A stretch of 64,000 nucleotides of DNA from DASPKM01 sp035628135. Its GTDB lineage: Bacteria; Bacteroidota; Bacteroidia; Chitinophagales; Chitinophagaceae. Position numbers and translations under genes: made by a program. The stretch lies in contig DASPKM010000001.1 of the NCBI GenBank assembly GCA_035628135.1, positions 62,001 through 126,000 of the forward strand, written 5' to 3'. Under the pieces are notes generated by a model. That model saw nothing but the letters and a program-made list of their open reading frames with translations, did no database searches and was not told the DNA's origin. This document shows positions 44,755 through 54,714 of this stretch, piece by piece (positions within the stretch are counted from its first letter, which is position 1; each line of letters starts with the position of its first letter).

Positions 44755-47319
44755 ATGGTGAGAACACGATTGTTGCTATTATTCCTGTTGGCATCGATGG
44801 TTTGCCAGGCGCAAACCATCCTGAAAATGCCGGTTAGCCTGCAAAGGCAAACGGGAACCGTAGGCGAATTCCTGGATGAGCTGAACAAGCTGCCAGGCAT
44901 CACGATCAGTTACAGTACGGAAGTGGTTGACCTGCAGCGGCGCGTGCAATTGAGCGGGCAGGAGAAGACGGTGGAAGATTATCTGAGATCGATATTGAAA
45001 CAGCAGGCATTGAGATTTGTCGAACAAAATGGAAAAGTGTTCCTGGTGCCTGAAACACCTGTTAAAAAAAAGTACACGGTAAGAGGTTACATTACGGACA
45101 GCAAGAGCGATGAAAGGTTGATCGGCGCGTCGATTTATATTCCTTCTAAGAAAGCGGGCACCACCAGCAATACTTATGGGTTTTTCTCCATTACGCTGGA
45201 ACAGGACAGCCTCGAAATATTGACCACCTATGCAGGTTATTTTCCAAAGGCGACTCCGCTCAACCTGCAGGGCGATGTGGAATTGAATATAGCCATGGAA
45301 CGCAACGTAGTGACGAATGAAATGGTGGTGGTAAACGCTGAGGGAAAAAAGAACACGCATAACAGGACGCTTACCGGCAAAACAGATGTGTCGTCTTCGC
45401 TCATTAAATCATCGCCTGCATTGATGGGCGAAGCAGATGTGTTGAAGACGCTGCAACTGTTGCCCGGCATACAGGCGGGCAATGAAGGTTCCAATGGTAT
45501 GAATGTACGCGGCGGAAGCGCGGACCAGAACCTGATCCTGCTCGACGGAGTGCCTGTATACAATGCATCGCACGCATTTGGTTTGTTCAGCATTTTCAAT
45601 GCCGATGCGGTGAACAATATAGAAGTGCTCAAGAGCGGCTTTCCCGCGAGCTATGGTGGCAGGCTTTCTTCCGTAATAGACGTTCATATGAAGGAAGGCG
45701 ATAAATACAAGCTGCACGGAGAAGGAGGCATCGGCCTGGTGTTCTCAAAATTCACTTTGGAAGGTCCGCTGAAAAGAGGACGATCGTCTTTTTTACTGTC
45801 CGCGCGCCGGACCTATGCCGATCTTTTCATCCGGCCGATAATGAAGTTATCCAAAAGCGGCACCGATGTGATCCCTTTTTTCGGAGACATCAGTGCAAAA
45901 GCCAATTTTCCCGTGGGAGAAAAAAACCGGTTCTACCTGAGCGCGTACCTGGGGCAGGACAAGCTACACGTTAAAGAAGACTATTCAGACAGCAAATACA
46001 GGGCGGGTTTTTCCTGGGGGAATATCACGGCCATGACGCGCTGGAACCATGTGTTCAACAAAAAGACTTTTTCGAATTTCACATTTACGTATAGCCGTTT
46101 CCGTTTCAATACCGTTCAGACTGATGAACAGGTTGGCCCCAATCCTGCCTATGGATATAAATCTGATCAGCGGTATGTTTCCGGCATCAATGATTGGAGC
46201 CTGAAAGGCGATATCGATTATCTCCCTTCGCCAGACCATTTTGTAAAGGCTGGTTTTGCACTCATCCTGCATAAATACCATCCGGGACTTACTTATCATT
46301 TTGAAAAGGACAGCGCCAATGTCGTGAACAGCCAGTTGGGCAACCAATCTTTATACAGCAGCGAATATGATGTATACGTTGAAGACGATATCAGGCTGTC
46401 TTCAAAAATGAAGGCTAACATCGGTGTACGGTTCAGCGCTTTCGCATTAAAGGGAAAGAGCTTTCCCACTTTGCAACCCAGGCTGAACTGGCTGTACAAG
46501 CTCACCGGCAAATGGAGCCTGAAGGCTTCGTACGGAAAGATGAACCAGTTCATTCACCTGCTTACCAACAGCACCGTGGGATTGCCTACCGACCTGTGGG
46601 TACCGGTAACGCCTACCATACCGCCGCAGGTATCGCACCAGTTTTCGGGAGGCGCTTCGTATACTTATGACCGTTCACTCGAGTTTTCAGTAGAAGCATA
46701 TTACAAGACCTTGAAAAATGTGATCGATTACGGAGAGCGGTCGGGATTCAACAATACCACATACAGTTGGGAAGAGGTATTGGAGATCGGCAAGGGAAGG
46801 ACTTATGGCATCGAATGTTTTGCGCAAAAAAAGAAAGGAAAATTTACCGGGCTAGCCAGCTATACACTGAGCAGGAGTTGGCGCCAATTCGACGAGATCA
46901 ATGATGGAAAGATCTTTCCCTTTAAATATGACCGGAGGCATGAAATAAAAATAGCGGCCATATGGCGCCGGTCCGACAAGTTTGAGCTCGCAGCAAATTG
47001 GTTCTTTTCAACGGGCAATGCCATTTCATTGCCCGCTTCATATTACTTCGACCCTTTTACGCGGCAGTACGTCGATATCTACGATGGAAGGAATAACAGC
47101 AGGATGCCGGACTATCACCGGTTAGACGTATCGTTGCGCTTCATCAAACAAAAGCGTAAATATTTACGCACCTGGGTAGTGAGCCTGTACAACGCGTATA
47201 ACAGGTTCAACCCCTTTTTCAGGTATAAGACTTATGAGCATCCTGACAATAAAATCGTGTTCAGGGATTTTTCCGCATTTCCTTTTTTACCATCGATCAG
47301 TTATCAATTTAAATTTTAA
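44755..47319 (+). CDS. TonB-dependent receptor with STN signalling domain
   Basis: 854 residues: signal peptide 1-20, STN domain (about 25-98, with ISYSTEVVDLQRRVQL), carboxypeptidase-regulatory-like domain (about 105-190), plug (LPGIQAGNEGSNGMNVRGGS, VNNIEVLKSGFPASYGGRLS) and a barrel ending in Tyr-Gln-Phe-Lys-Phe. The STN domain contacts FecR, making this the signal receptor of the sigma system. It abuts FecR and is followed three bases later by a DUF4249 lipoprotein gene. The ligand is unknown. Confidence 0.95.
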   Translation: MVRTRLLLLFLLASMVCQAQTILKMPVSLQRQTGTVGEFLDELNKLPGITISYSTEVVDLQRRVQLSGQEKTVEDYLRSILKQQALRFVEQNGKVFLVPETPVKKKYTVRGYITDSKSDERLIGASIYIPSKKAGTTSNTYGFFSITLEQDSLEILTTYAGYFPKATPLNLQGDVELNIAMERNVVTNEMVVVNAEGKKNTHNRTLTGKTDVSSSLIKSSPALMGEADVLKTLQLLPGIQAGNEGSNGMNVRGGSADQNLILLDGVPVYNASHAFGLFSIFNADAVNNIEVLKSGFPASYGGRLSSVIDVHMKEGDKYKLHGEGGIGLVFSKFTLEGPLKRGRSSFLLSARRTYADLFIRPIMKLSKSGTDVIPFFGDISAKANFPVGEKNRFYLSAYLGQDKLHVKEDYSDSKYRAGFSWGNITAMTRWNHVFNKKTFSNFTFTYSRFRFNTVQTDEQVGPNPAYGYKSDQRYVSGINDWSLKGDIDYLPSPDHFVKAGFALILHKYHPGLTYHFEKDSANVVNSQLGNQSLYSSEYDVYVEDDIRLSSKMKANIGVRFSAFALKGKSFPTLQPRLNWLYKLTGKWSLKASYGKMNQFIHLLTNSTVGLPTDLWVPVTPTIPPQVSHQFSGGASYTYDRSLEFSVEAYYKTLKNVIDYGERSGFNNTTYSWEEVLEIGKGRTYGIECFAQKKKGKFTGLASYTLSRSWRQFDEINDGKIFPFKYDRRHEIKIAAIWRRSDKFELAANWFFSTGNAISLPASYYFDPFTRQYVDIYDGRNNSRMPDYHRLDVSLRFIKQKRKYLRTWVVSLYNAYNRFNPFFRYKTYEHPDNKIVFRDFSAFPFLPSISYQFKF

Positions 47320-47322
47320 TGT

Positions 47323-48249
47323 ATGAAGGCAGGCATGAGCATTATGAAAATACGGCGTGTGGCGATTGTAATCGCTGTGCTTTGCTACATCGTATCCTGC
47401 ACCAGGCCGAGTGATCTCGATTTGCCCAAACACACGCCGGCCCTGGTGCTGCACGGGTACGTGCAAACCGGCGACACGTTCAGGATCGCGCTTGGCAGAA
47501 CATTTCCTTCATTGGGGAATGCTGTCAAGGACAGCAGCACCTATGTAACCAATGGTTGGGCGCTGTTGTACGAGGGAAATGTATTCCTGGATTCGCTCAA
47601 ATACCATCCGCTGCGGAAATTGTATATATCATCGCGTAAAGCCGAAGCAGGAAAATTGTATATGCTACGGGCAGGCGCTCCCGGGTATACATCCATAGAG
47701 GCTGTGAGCAATGCGCCGTTTCCGGTGCCCTCCATCAGCGTGGAGCGGAAGCAAGGGGCCAGAAGAACGATCAGCGGCAACTGGCTCGATGACCTCAGCT
47801 TTACTTTCCAGGACCCGCCCGCCGAGCGCAATTTTTACCTCGCATCGGTGCATGGCAGGGGGTCGGGTTTGTCCTGCGTGTACACGTACGATCCTGCAGT
47901 AGAGCGGTATTCCACGGAAGCGATACCTTTTGAAGACGGGTTCTGCATGGATCATGATGAGATCCTGTACAACGATAAGACTTTCGACGGCACATTAAAG
48001 CGGCTCACGCTCAGCACGGGTGTAGGCGTGCTGGATAGTTTCAGGGATGGCATCGGTACCGTGTACCGGTCGTATGCAAAAAGATATAGTGTAACAGAAG
48101 ATTACTACAGGTACTTCAGGGGTTCCCACACTTACCCCTTGGTCGAAGGAGGACCCAGCTTTGCGCAGGTATTGGGTACCAAAGGCAATGTAAAAAACGG
48201 GCATGGCCTGTTCACCATTTTTTCAGTAGTTACCGATACCATCCGCTAA
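47323..48249 (+). CDS. DUF4249 lipoprotein, first copy
   Basis: 308 residues with a lipobox Tyr-Ile-Val-Ser-Cys26 and the DUF4249 pattern: an N-terminal beta-domain (LVLHGYVQTGDTFRIALGRT) and the C-terminal half with Tyr-Arg-Ser-Tyr near the end. DUF4249 proteins are usually encoded right after TonB receptors in Bacteroidota and are thought to be partner lipoproteins on the cell surface. It follows the STN receptor by three bases. Four cysteines lie in the second half. Its relation to SusD-like partners is not established. Confidence 0.9.
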   Translation: MKAGMSIMKIRRVAIVIAVLCYIVSCTRPSDLDLPKHTPALVLHGYVQTGDTFRIALGRTFPSLGNAVKDSSTYVTNGWALLYEGNVFLDSLKYHPLRKLYISSRKAEAGKLYMLRAGAPGYTSIEAVSNAPFPVPSISVERKQGARRTISGNWLDDLSFTFQDPPAERNFYLASVHGRGSGLSCVYTYDPAVERYSTEAIPFEDGFCMDHDEILYNDKTFDGTLKRLTLSTGVGVLDSFRDGIGTVYRSYAKRYSVTEDYYRYFRGSHTYPLVEGGPSFAQVLGTKGNVKNGHGLFTIFSVVTDTIR

Positions 48250-48268
48250 AGATTTTCAGGAATTAAGA

Positions 48269-48295
48269 TAGGGGTATTGCATTTTATCGCGTTTT
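48269..48295 (+). promoter_or_regulatory. Predicted ECF-sigma promoter (second receptor)
   Basis: TAGGGGTATTGCA (48269-48281), N8, then CGTTTT (48290-48295). This is the second of the two matching elements. It lies in the 64-base gap between the first DUF4249 and the second receptor, 18 bases before that ATG, and shows both blocks and the same spacing. Confidence 0.7.
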
Positions 48296-48313
48296 ACTGT
48301 AAAGTCAATCCCC

Positions 48314-50635
48314 ATGCTGATACGCAGGAGTATATTGTCGACAGTGGCGCTGGCTGCTTGCCTTAGCGCTTTCTCACAAAAAGCTACCTTGAATGGTTAT
48401 ATAACCGACCAAAAGACCGGTGAACGGCTTTTTGGTGCGTCGATATTCATTCAGCAAAAAAACCTCGGAACTACCTCCAATAATTTTGGTTTTTATTCCA
48501 TCACCATCCCGCAGGATTCCATTGAAATTATCTTTTCGTTTTCTGGTTACAGCACCCAAATGCTGAAATTATACCTGCGCGCCGACACTACCTTGAACAT
48601 TGGCTTGCAGCAGTCACAGGAACTTTCCGAAGTGGTGGTGAAGGCTACCCGGAAGGCGGCCATCCAGGACCGCACCCAAATGAGCACCATCGACCTGCCG
48701 ATATCCACTATTAAAGCGCTGCCTGCATTTTTGGGCGAGGCGGATGTAATGAAAGCTATACAATTGCTTCCCGGCATACAGGCGGGTAGCGAGGGCTCCT
48801 CGGGTATTTATGTGCGTGGCGGTGGCCCGGACCAAAACCTGATTTTGCTCGATGGCGTGCCAGTATACAACGTGTCGCATTTGTTCGGTTTCTTCAGCGT
48901 GTTCAATGCGGATGCCCTGCAAAGCGTGGAAGTGATGAAGGGCGGGTTTCCCGCCCGCTATGGCGGACGGCTTTCTTCGGTTATAGATATACGTATGAAG
49001 GAAGGAAATAAGCACGAGTTCCATGGCGAGGGCGGCATCGGGCTCATTGCGTCCCGCCTGACATTGGAGGGGCCATTGGGGAAGAAAAAGAATGTTTCAT
49101 ACATGATCAGCGGCCGCAGGACCTACCTCGATATCTTTATGCGCCCAATAGTGAAAAAACAAACTGATGGGGATGTGGATCCCGGGTATTTTTTCTACGA
49201 CCTGAACGGTAAAATAAACTTCACGCTTGGTAAAAAAGACCACCTGTACCTGAGCGGTTATTTTGGCAACGATAAGTTCTTTGTAAAAGAGAAATTCGAA
49301 AACGGCAATGAAAAGAACTCTTTCAAATCGAGCTTGAAATGGGGTAACATCACAGCGGTCGCAAGGTGGAACCACGAGTTCAACAGGAAATTGTTCGGTA
49401 ATCTTACTTTTTATTTCAGCCGCTACAACTTCGAGGTGTCTGCCGACGACCGCTCGGAAAGGCCCGGCGAAAGCGACCGGTATTTCCTGAAATACTTCAG
49501 CGGCATCAGGGATTGGAGCGCCCGCTACGATATTGATTTTTTACCGGCTCCCAATCATTTTATTAAAATTGGCGCCAGCGCCACCGCACATTATTACAAG
49601 CCCGGGGCTTTGCAAAGTAAGGTATCCTCTCCCAGCTTTAACGAAGACACGCTGATCAGGTACCGGTTCATCAATGCCATGGAATTTGACCTGTATGCCG
49701 AAGATGACATTCGCATTTCACCAAAATTCAAGACCAATCTCGGCGTGCATGTTACCGGGTTCAGGGTGAACGATGAATTTTTTACTTCGGTGCAACCCCG
49801 CGTTTCGATGCGTTACCTGCTTAACAGCGATCTGAGCATGAAGGCATCCTATGTGCAAATGAACCAATACATTCATTTGCTCACCAACAGCGGCATCGGG
49901 CTGCCTACAGACCTGTGGGTGCCGGTAACAGGAAAAGTGCCGCCGCAGCTTGCGCACCAGTTTGCGCTTGGAATGGCATATACCCACAACAACCGGTACG
50001 AAGTGAGCGTAGAAGGTTATTACAAGAACATGAAGAACGTAATTGAGTATGCTGAAGGCGCATCGTACCTGAATGCCACCAGCAACTGGGAAGAGAAGGT
50101 AGAGGTAGGCGAGGGATGGAGCTATGGCCTGGAGCTGTTCGTGCAAAAGAAGACGGGGAAAACCAGCGGCATGCTGGGTTATACCTTAAGCTGGTCGAAA
50201 AGGCAATTCGAGAACCTGAACTACGGCAAAACTTTCCCTTATAAATACGACAGGCGGCACGACATCAAAATGGCCATCATACATACTGTGAGCCCAAAGT
50301 TCGACATAAGCGCCAACTGGGTATTCGGCACAGGCCAGGCCATTACATTACCTACGGAGGTATACCTTGATAACAATCGGCGTGAAGTAGAAGTATTCGA
50401 TGGCCGCAACGGGTTCCGCATGCGCAGCTACCACCACCTGGATGTAAGCATGAAATTTAAAAAGAAGAAGAAATGGGGCGAAAGGGCCTGGATCGTGAGC
50501 ATTTACAATGCGTACAACCGTCAAAACCCCTTCTTCATTTACCGCGATTATGATTATGTGAGCAATAAGCCAGAATACCGGCAGGTATCGCTGTTCCCCA
50601 TCATACCATCGGTAAGCTACCAATTCAAATTTTAA
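48314..50635 (+). CDS. TonB-dependent receptor without STN domain
   Basis: 773 residues: signal peptide 1-22, carboxypeptidase-regulatory-like domain (about 24-105), plug (LPGIQAGSEGSSGIYVRGGG) and barrel ending Tyr-Gln-Phe-Lys-Phe. It is clearly a paralogue of the preceding receptor (shared plug and barrel motifs such as LLDGVPVYN and FPARYGGRLSSVID) but lacks the STN domain, so it transports without signalling. The two receptor-DUF4249 pairs probably arose by duplication, with the second under a copy of the sigma-dependent promoter. Confidence 0.94.
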   Translation: MLIRRSILSTVALAACLSAFSQKATLNGYITDQKTGERLFGASIFIQQKNLGTTSNNFGFYSITIPQDSIEIIFSFSGYSTQMLKLYLRADTTLNIGLQQSQELSEVVVKATRKAAIQDRTQMSTIDLPISTIKALPAFLGEADVMKAIQLLPGIQAGSEGSSGIYVRGGGPDQNLILLDGVPVYNVSHLFGFFSVFNADALQSVEVMKGGFPARYGGRLSSVIDIRMKEGNKHEFHGEGGIGLIASRLTLEGPLGKKKNVSYMISGRRTYLDIFMRPIVKKQTDGDVDPGYFFYDLNGKINFTLGKKDHLYLSGYFGNDKFFVKEKFENGNEKNSFKSSLKWGNITAVARWNHEFNRKLFGNLTFYFSRYNFEVSADDRSERPGESDRYFLKYFSGIRDWSARYDIDFLPAPNHFIKIGASATAHYYKPGALQSKVSSPSFNEDTLIRYRFINAMEFDLYAEDDIRISPKFKTNLGVHVTGFRVNDEFFTSVQPRVSMRYLLNSDLSMKASYVQMNQYIHLLTNSGIGLPTDLWVPVTGKVPPQLAHQFALGMAYTHNNRYEVSVEGYYKNMKNVIEYAEGASYLNATSNWEEKVEVGEGWSYGLELFVQKKTGKTSGMLGYTLSWSKRQFENLNYGKTFPYKYDRRHDIKMAIIHTVSPKFDISANWVFGTGQAITLPTEVYLDNNRREVEVFDGRNGFRMRSYHHLDVSMKFKKKKKWGERAWIVSIYNAYNRQNPFFIYRDYDYVSNKPEYRQVSLFPIIPSVSYQFKF

Positions 50636-50657
50636 TAACGACAACCTGTAACTATAT

Positions 50658-51593
50658 ATGAAAAAACTTTGTGTATTAATGATTTTTGCAATTGTTGCAT
50701 TTTGGTCTTGCGAAAAACCAGTGACGGTAAACATTCCTGAAAAGCCACCGCGTATCATCATCAACGGTTGGCTTGGCGAAGACAGCGTGCTTAGCGTGCA
50801 CGTGGGCAAAAGCCGTTATAGCCTTGCGCCTGATGTACCCGGTCAATTATTAGAAACGTATACTGTAAAAAATGCAGTGCCTGTGATTTTCGAAAACAAT
50901 ATTCCCATTGATACGCTGGTGTACAAGGCTAACGAGTATAAGTATACGAGCGTACGCAATAAAAAGATCAGGGGCGGGTATAACTATGTAGTGAAGGTGA
51001 ATGCCCCAAATTTTACAGAAGCTTTGGCCGAAACCATTGTTCCTTCGCAGGTGGCACTTGCAGGCGTGCAAAGGATACGGGACGCAAGGACCAACCCGTC
51101 CGGCTTTCCTGAGGACGAGATCATCGTGAGGCTGAACGATGCAGCTGCTGAAGAGAATTTTTATTTGATACAGGTTTATGGCCGTGGCTATTACGCGGGC
51201 CCGGGTTATCCCATCAGTTGCGTACGCACTACGGATAAGGACATCGAGATCCTGCGCTATGATACCGATCCCATGGACCCGGACAATTGCTTCGATGGAG
51301 ACCAACTGCTGATGAAAGACGTGCATTTCAACGGTGGGCAAAAAGTGCTGAGATTATATGTGGAATCGTCCATGCTGCAGGAGTATGTAAACCCGGGCAC
51401 GGGACACGTAGCCCGGCCGTACATACATGTCTACCAGATAACAAAGGATCATTTTAAGTTCCTGAAATCATTCAACCTTTATTGGAGCACCGAAGACAAT
51501 CCCTTTGCTGAGCCGGTGAACGTATTCAGCAATGTACGAAATGGCTACGGTGTGTTTTCAGCATATACGAAGGTTGTGGATACGCTGCGATAA
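50658..51593 (+). CDS. DUF4249 lipoprotein, second copy
   Basis: 311 residues with lipobox FWS-Cys18. It has the same domain as the first copy (PPRIIINGWLGEDSVLSVHV) and follows the STN-less receptor by 22 bases. The two copies differ greatly in sequence but share the Leu-Ser/Tyr core and a pair of late cysteines. It is expected to partner the second receptor. It closes the sigma locus. A gap of about 210 bases with no gene separates it from the convergent kinase. Confidence 0.9.
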   Translation: MKKLCVLMIFAIVAFWSCEKPVTVNIPEKPPRIIINGWLGEDSVLSVHVGKSRYSLAPDVPGQLLETYTVKNAVPVIFENNIPIDTLVYKANEYKYTSVRNKKIRGGYNYVVKVNAPNFTEALAETIVPSQVALAGVQRIRDARTNPSGFPEDEIIVRLNDAAAEENFYLIQVYGRGYYAGPGYPISCVRTTDKDIEILRYDTDPMDPDNCFDGDQLLMKDVHFNGGQKVLRLYVESSMLQEYVNPGTGHVARPYIHVYQITKDHFKFLKSFNLYWSTEDNPFAEPVNVFSNVRNGYGVFSAYTKVVDTLR

Positions 51594-51805
51594 TTGATAT
51601 TGATTAAATTTCTGTTATCTACCGGGCTTGCAATAAAATCGGGAACTTTAAGCCGGACAAATAGCGTATGAAGCAGGCAATTATCATTTTCAACGGAATT
51701 AATTTTTCCATGATCTGTCAGCAGCTGCCCTGAAATTGAACTTTGGACCACAAAAGCTTATTGACCGCTTACAGGCGGGCATGGAAAAGATAACCATGTA
51801 CCGTT

Positions 51806-53620
51806 TCATTCCATTTCAAACTGAATGGTTTTGGGAAGGCTGAAATAGAAGGTTGCGCCCCTGTTCACAGCGCCTTCGGCCCAGATATTTCCCTTGTGTT
51901 TGTCGATGATCCGCTTTACCAGGGCCAAACCTATCCCTGTGCCTTCGAAGTTTTCACCATGCAGGCGTTGGAAAATGCCAAATAACTTGTTTACATAGCG
52001 CATGTCGAACCCTACGCCGTTGTCGCGGATAAAATACACGATGTTGCTCCGGTCTTCTCTATATCCTACTTCAATCTGCGGCGGGTTGGCAGCTGAAGAG
52101 TATTTGATGGCATTGCTCAGTAAGTTCATCCATACCTGGTTCAATAAACTTTGATCTCCCGGAATGGGAGGCAGGTCTTCTATCTGCACATTGTAACGGC
52201 TGTCGTTTTTTACCAGTTCGGCTATGCATGACTGTGCAAGCTTCTTCATGTCTATTTCGTGCGGCAACAATTCCTTTTTCCCCATACGCGCAAAGGCCAG
52301 CAGGTCATCTATCAACTGCCCCATTTTTGCCGTGTTGGATACTATGGAATTGAGGAGACGGTTTGCTTCCATGTCCAGCTTTCCCTGGTAATCTTCTTTG
52401 AGCATGATGGCATAGCCGCTAATGGCCCGCAGGGGAGCTCGCAGGTCGTGGGATACGGAATAGGAGAAGGCTTCCAGCTCTTTGTTCGCGGTTTGCAGTT
52501 GTGTAGTGCGTTCCTCTACCTTGTGTTCAAGATTGTGCTTTGCATTGCTTACCTGTACCGCCATGGCATTGAATGCCCTTGCCAGCTCTCCCAGTTCGTC
52601 CTGCCGGTTTGCTTCCACCAGCGAAGTATAGTTACCGCCGGCTATCGATTGTGTTGCAGCGGTCAGTTGATTCAATGGCCTGGTTATTTTTCTGCTGATG
52701 ATCCAGGCAATAAAACTACCTACAATAATGGCAGCTAGCCCGATGCCAATGCTCCATGTCAAAAAGCGGTTAGCCGTTTCAGTTAGTTTTTGCATGGAGA
52801 ATTCTACCAGCAAGATCCAGTTTGTATTGGGAATGGGCAACGCGGTGGCAATCACGTTGCCTGAATCTGCCGTTGAATACTGGATAAAGGTCTCATCACC
52901 GCCACCTGGCAGGGGGCGCTTCACAGGCTTTAGCATATTGGTCATCAGGCTGCCATCAAGATTGCCGATATAAATAGTGGCATTGGTGCCCATCAGTCCC
53001 GATAGCTGGCTGACGGACTTTTGGTTGGCTTGTAGCCGGCGCCATCTTATCACATATCCGATGGTTTGCTTGTCGTTGGTTATTGTTGCAATGACCGGGT
53101 AGAAAATAGAATCCCTTTCAAAATAAATTTTCCCTATCCTGCATGAATCAGGTTTTACGGGAGTGTGTTCTAGTACATCGCCTGCTTTCAGCGGCGGAAG
53201 GAAACCGGTTTTGCCTGATTGCAACAGTCGGTCCAGCTTGGCATTCAGCAGCTCCACCCCTACGGATGAACTGTCCCTATCCCTGTTTAATTTCTTTAAG
53301 GCATCCAGCGCTTCAGCCGAAAATTGTGTACCGCCCGAGAGCAGGAATTTTTTTACCGAGTCCTGGTGGGCTGTTGCACGCGTGGCATTTATGATTGTCT
53401 GTGACGATTGGCCGAACATGCCGCTAAGCTGAGCGGTCAGCGATTGCAGGCGTTGCTTTCCAACTTCGATTGAAGTTTTTCTAACGCCCAGATAAGAGGT
53501 CACGCTAAGCGCGATAACAATGCACACCAGGAGGATGCAAATAAGTAATGGAAGCTTTTGCTGAATAGAGAGTGCGCCGAGGGGCCAGATTTTTCGTTTA
53601 GGAAGGTTAAAGGTTGACAT
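51806..53620 (-). CDS. Membrane sensor histidine kinase with HAMP domain
   Basis: 604 residues: membrane helix 1 (about 23-45), an extracytoplasmic sensor region of about 235 residues, helix 2 (about 287-308), HAMP (309-362), a coiled segment (KHNLEHKVEERTTQLQTANK), the HisKA core with His391 (SYSVSHDLRAPL), and a HATPase domain (G1 GVGFDM, G2 GTGIGLALVKR). No receiver domain and no neighbouring response regulator are present, so the partner must be elsewhere. The sensor region has a double-Cache look by length only. Its signal is unknown. Confidence 0.93.
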   Translation of the reverse strand: MSTFNLPKRKIWPLGALSIQQKLPLLICILLVCIVIALSVTSYLGVRKTSIEVGKQRLQSLTAQLSGMFGQSSQTIINATRATAHQDSVKKFLLSGGTQFSAEALDALKKLNRDRDSSSVGVELLNAKLDRLLQSGKTGFLPPLKAGDVLEHTPVKPDSCRIGKIYFERDSIFYPVIATITNDKQTIGYVIRWRRLQANQKSVSQLSGLMGTNATIYIGNLDGSLMTNMLKPVKRPLPGGGDETFIQYSTADSGNVIATALPIPNTNWILLVEFSMQKLTETANRFLTWSIGIGLAAIIVGSFIAWIISRKITRPLNQLTAATQSIAGGNYTSLVEANRQDELGELARAFNAMAVQVSNAKHNLEHKVEERTTQLQTANKELEAFSYSVSHDLRAPLRAISGYAIMLKEDYQGKLDMEANRLLNSIVSNTAKMGQLIDDLLAFARMGKKELLPHEIDMKKLAQSCIAELVKNDSRYNVQIEDLPPIPGDQSLLNQVWMNLLSNAIKYSSAANPPQIEVGYREDRSNIVYFIRDNGVGFDMRYVNKLFGIFQRLHGENFEGTGIGLALVKRIIDKHKGNIWAEGAVNRGATFYFSLPKTIQFEME

Positions 53621-53760
53621 GCTCCATAGATTTACTTAGGTTTGGCATATTTTCACGGAGCACGGAATCAGGCGATTATACAAGTAACGAAAAAAACCTA
53701 TATGTTACAATAGTATTTGTACGATTTTCCCCTTCGGAGTTATACGATAACATCTCATTA

Positions 53761-54714
53761 ATGAAAGAAACCATATTAATTACAGGAGGAACGGGATTTT
53801 TGGGCAAAAGGTTGGGCCTGCAATTGAAAAACAGGTACCGGGTGATTCTCACGGGCCGCAACAACAAGCAAAACATGGGCGCCGGAAACTTCACCGGGTG
53901 CGAAATTGCCCCGATGGACGTATCGAACATAGAGTCGGTCAGGGATTCCTTCGCTGAGTTCCAGCCAAATATCGTCATTCATGCGGCTGCCACCAAGTTT
54001 GTCGACCTTGCGGAGAAGTTCCCCATGGAATGCGTCGACGTAAATGTGCTGGGATCGCAAAACGTGGCCAGGGTGGCCATGCAAAGCGGCGTTAAAACGG
54101 TGATTGGGATTTCCACCGACAAGGCAGCGCCGCCGGTGCGCAATACGTATGGCTTAAGCAAGGCCCTAATGGAAAGGATGTACTGTTCACTAAACGAAAA
54201 ATCAGCAACCAGGTTTGCGTGTGTGCGGTACGGCAATGTTGCGTGGTCAACCGGATCGGTGCTGCCGATCTGGAAAAAGATGCACGAAGAAACAGGTGTT
54301 ATCGGCACTACAGGTCCTGAGATGCGGCGTTTCTTTTTTACCGTGGATGAAGCGGTTGAACTGGTATTGACCGCTTTGTATGATATCGAACTTGTGCAGG
54401 GAAAGGTATTGTCGCGCAAAATGAAAGCGGCGCAAATAGAAGATATCCTGAAAGTATGGACGCAGCACAAAGGCGGGCGCTACGAAAAAATAGAAGGAAG
54501 GCCCGGAGAGCGTGACGATGAATTCCTGATCGGCGACCTTGAGTTGCCTTACACTTCGCAAGTGATGTATAACAACATAACGCATTATCTTATCTCGTTC
54601 AATCAAAAAGCAAAGCAACCCCTGAGCACCGGCCTGTCCTCTGCCAATACGGAAAGGTTAACCGAGCAGGAGATACTGTCAATCATCGATAATCCACCCG
54701 CCGAGGAGCTATGA
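53761..54714 (+). CDS. CapD/PseB-like nucleotide-sugar 4,6-dehydratase
   Basis: The ATG at 53761 (not the far upstream frame start at 53614, which lies in the kinase promoter region) gives 317 residues. The SDR fold has Thr-Gly-Gly-Thr-Gly-Phe-Leu-Gly (8-15) for the cofactor and Tyr-x-x-x-Lys in YGLSK. Later MRRFFFTVDEAVELVL and KMKAAQIEDILKVW are typical of CapD/FlaA1/PseB proteins that act on UDP-GlcNAc. It should make a keto-deoxy sugar nucleotide for surface glycan. Its last four bases overlap the next gene (ATGA). Confidence 0.85.
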   Translation: MKETILITGGTGFLGKRLGLQLKNRYRVILTGRNNKQNMGAGNFTGCEIAPMDVSNIESVRDSFAEFQPNIVIHAAATKFVDLAEKFPMECVDVNVLGSQNVARVAMQSGVKTVIGISTDKAAPPVRNTYGLSKALMERMYCSLNEKSATRFACVRYGNVAWSTGSVLPIWKKMHEETGVIGTTGPEMRRFFFTVDEAVELVLTALYDIELVQGKVLSRKMKAAQIEDILKVWTQHKGGRYEKIEGRPGERDDEFLIGDLELPYTSQVMYNNITHYLISFNQKAKQPLSTGLSSANTERLTEQEILSIIDNPPAEEL

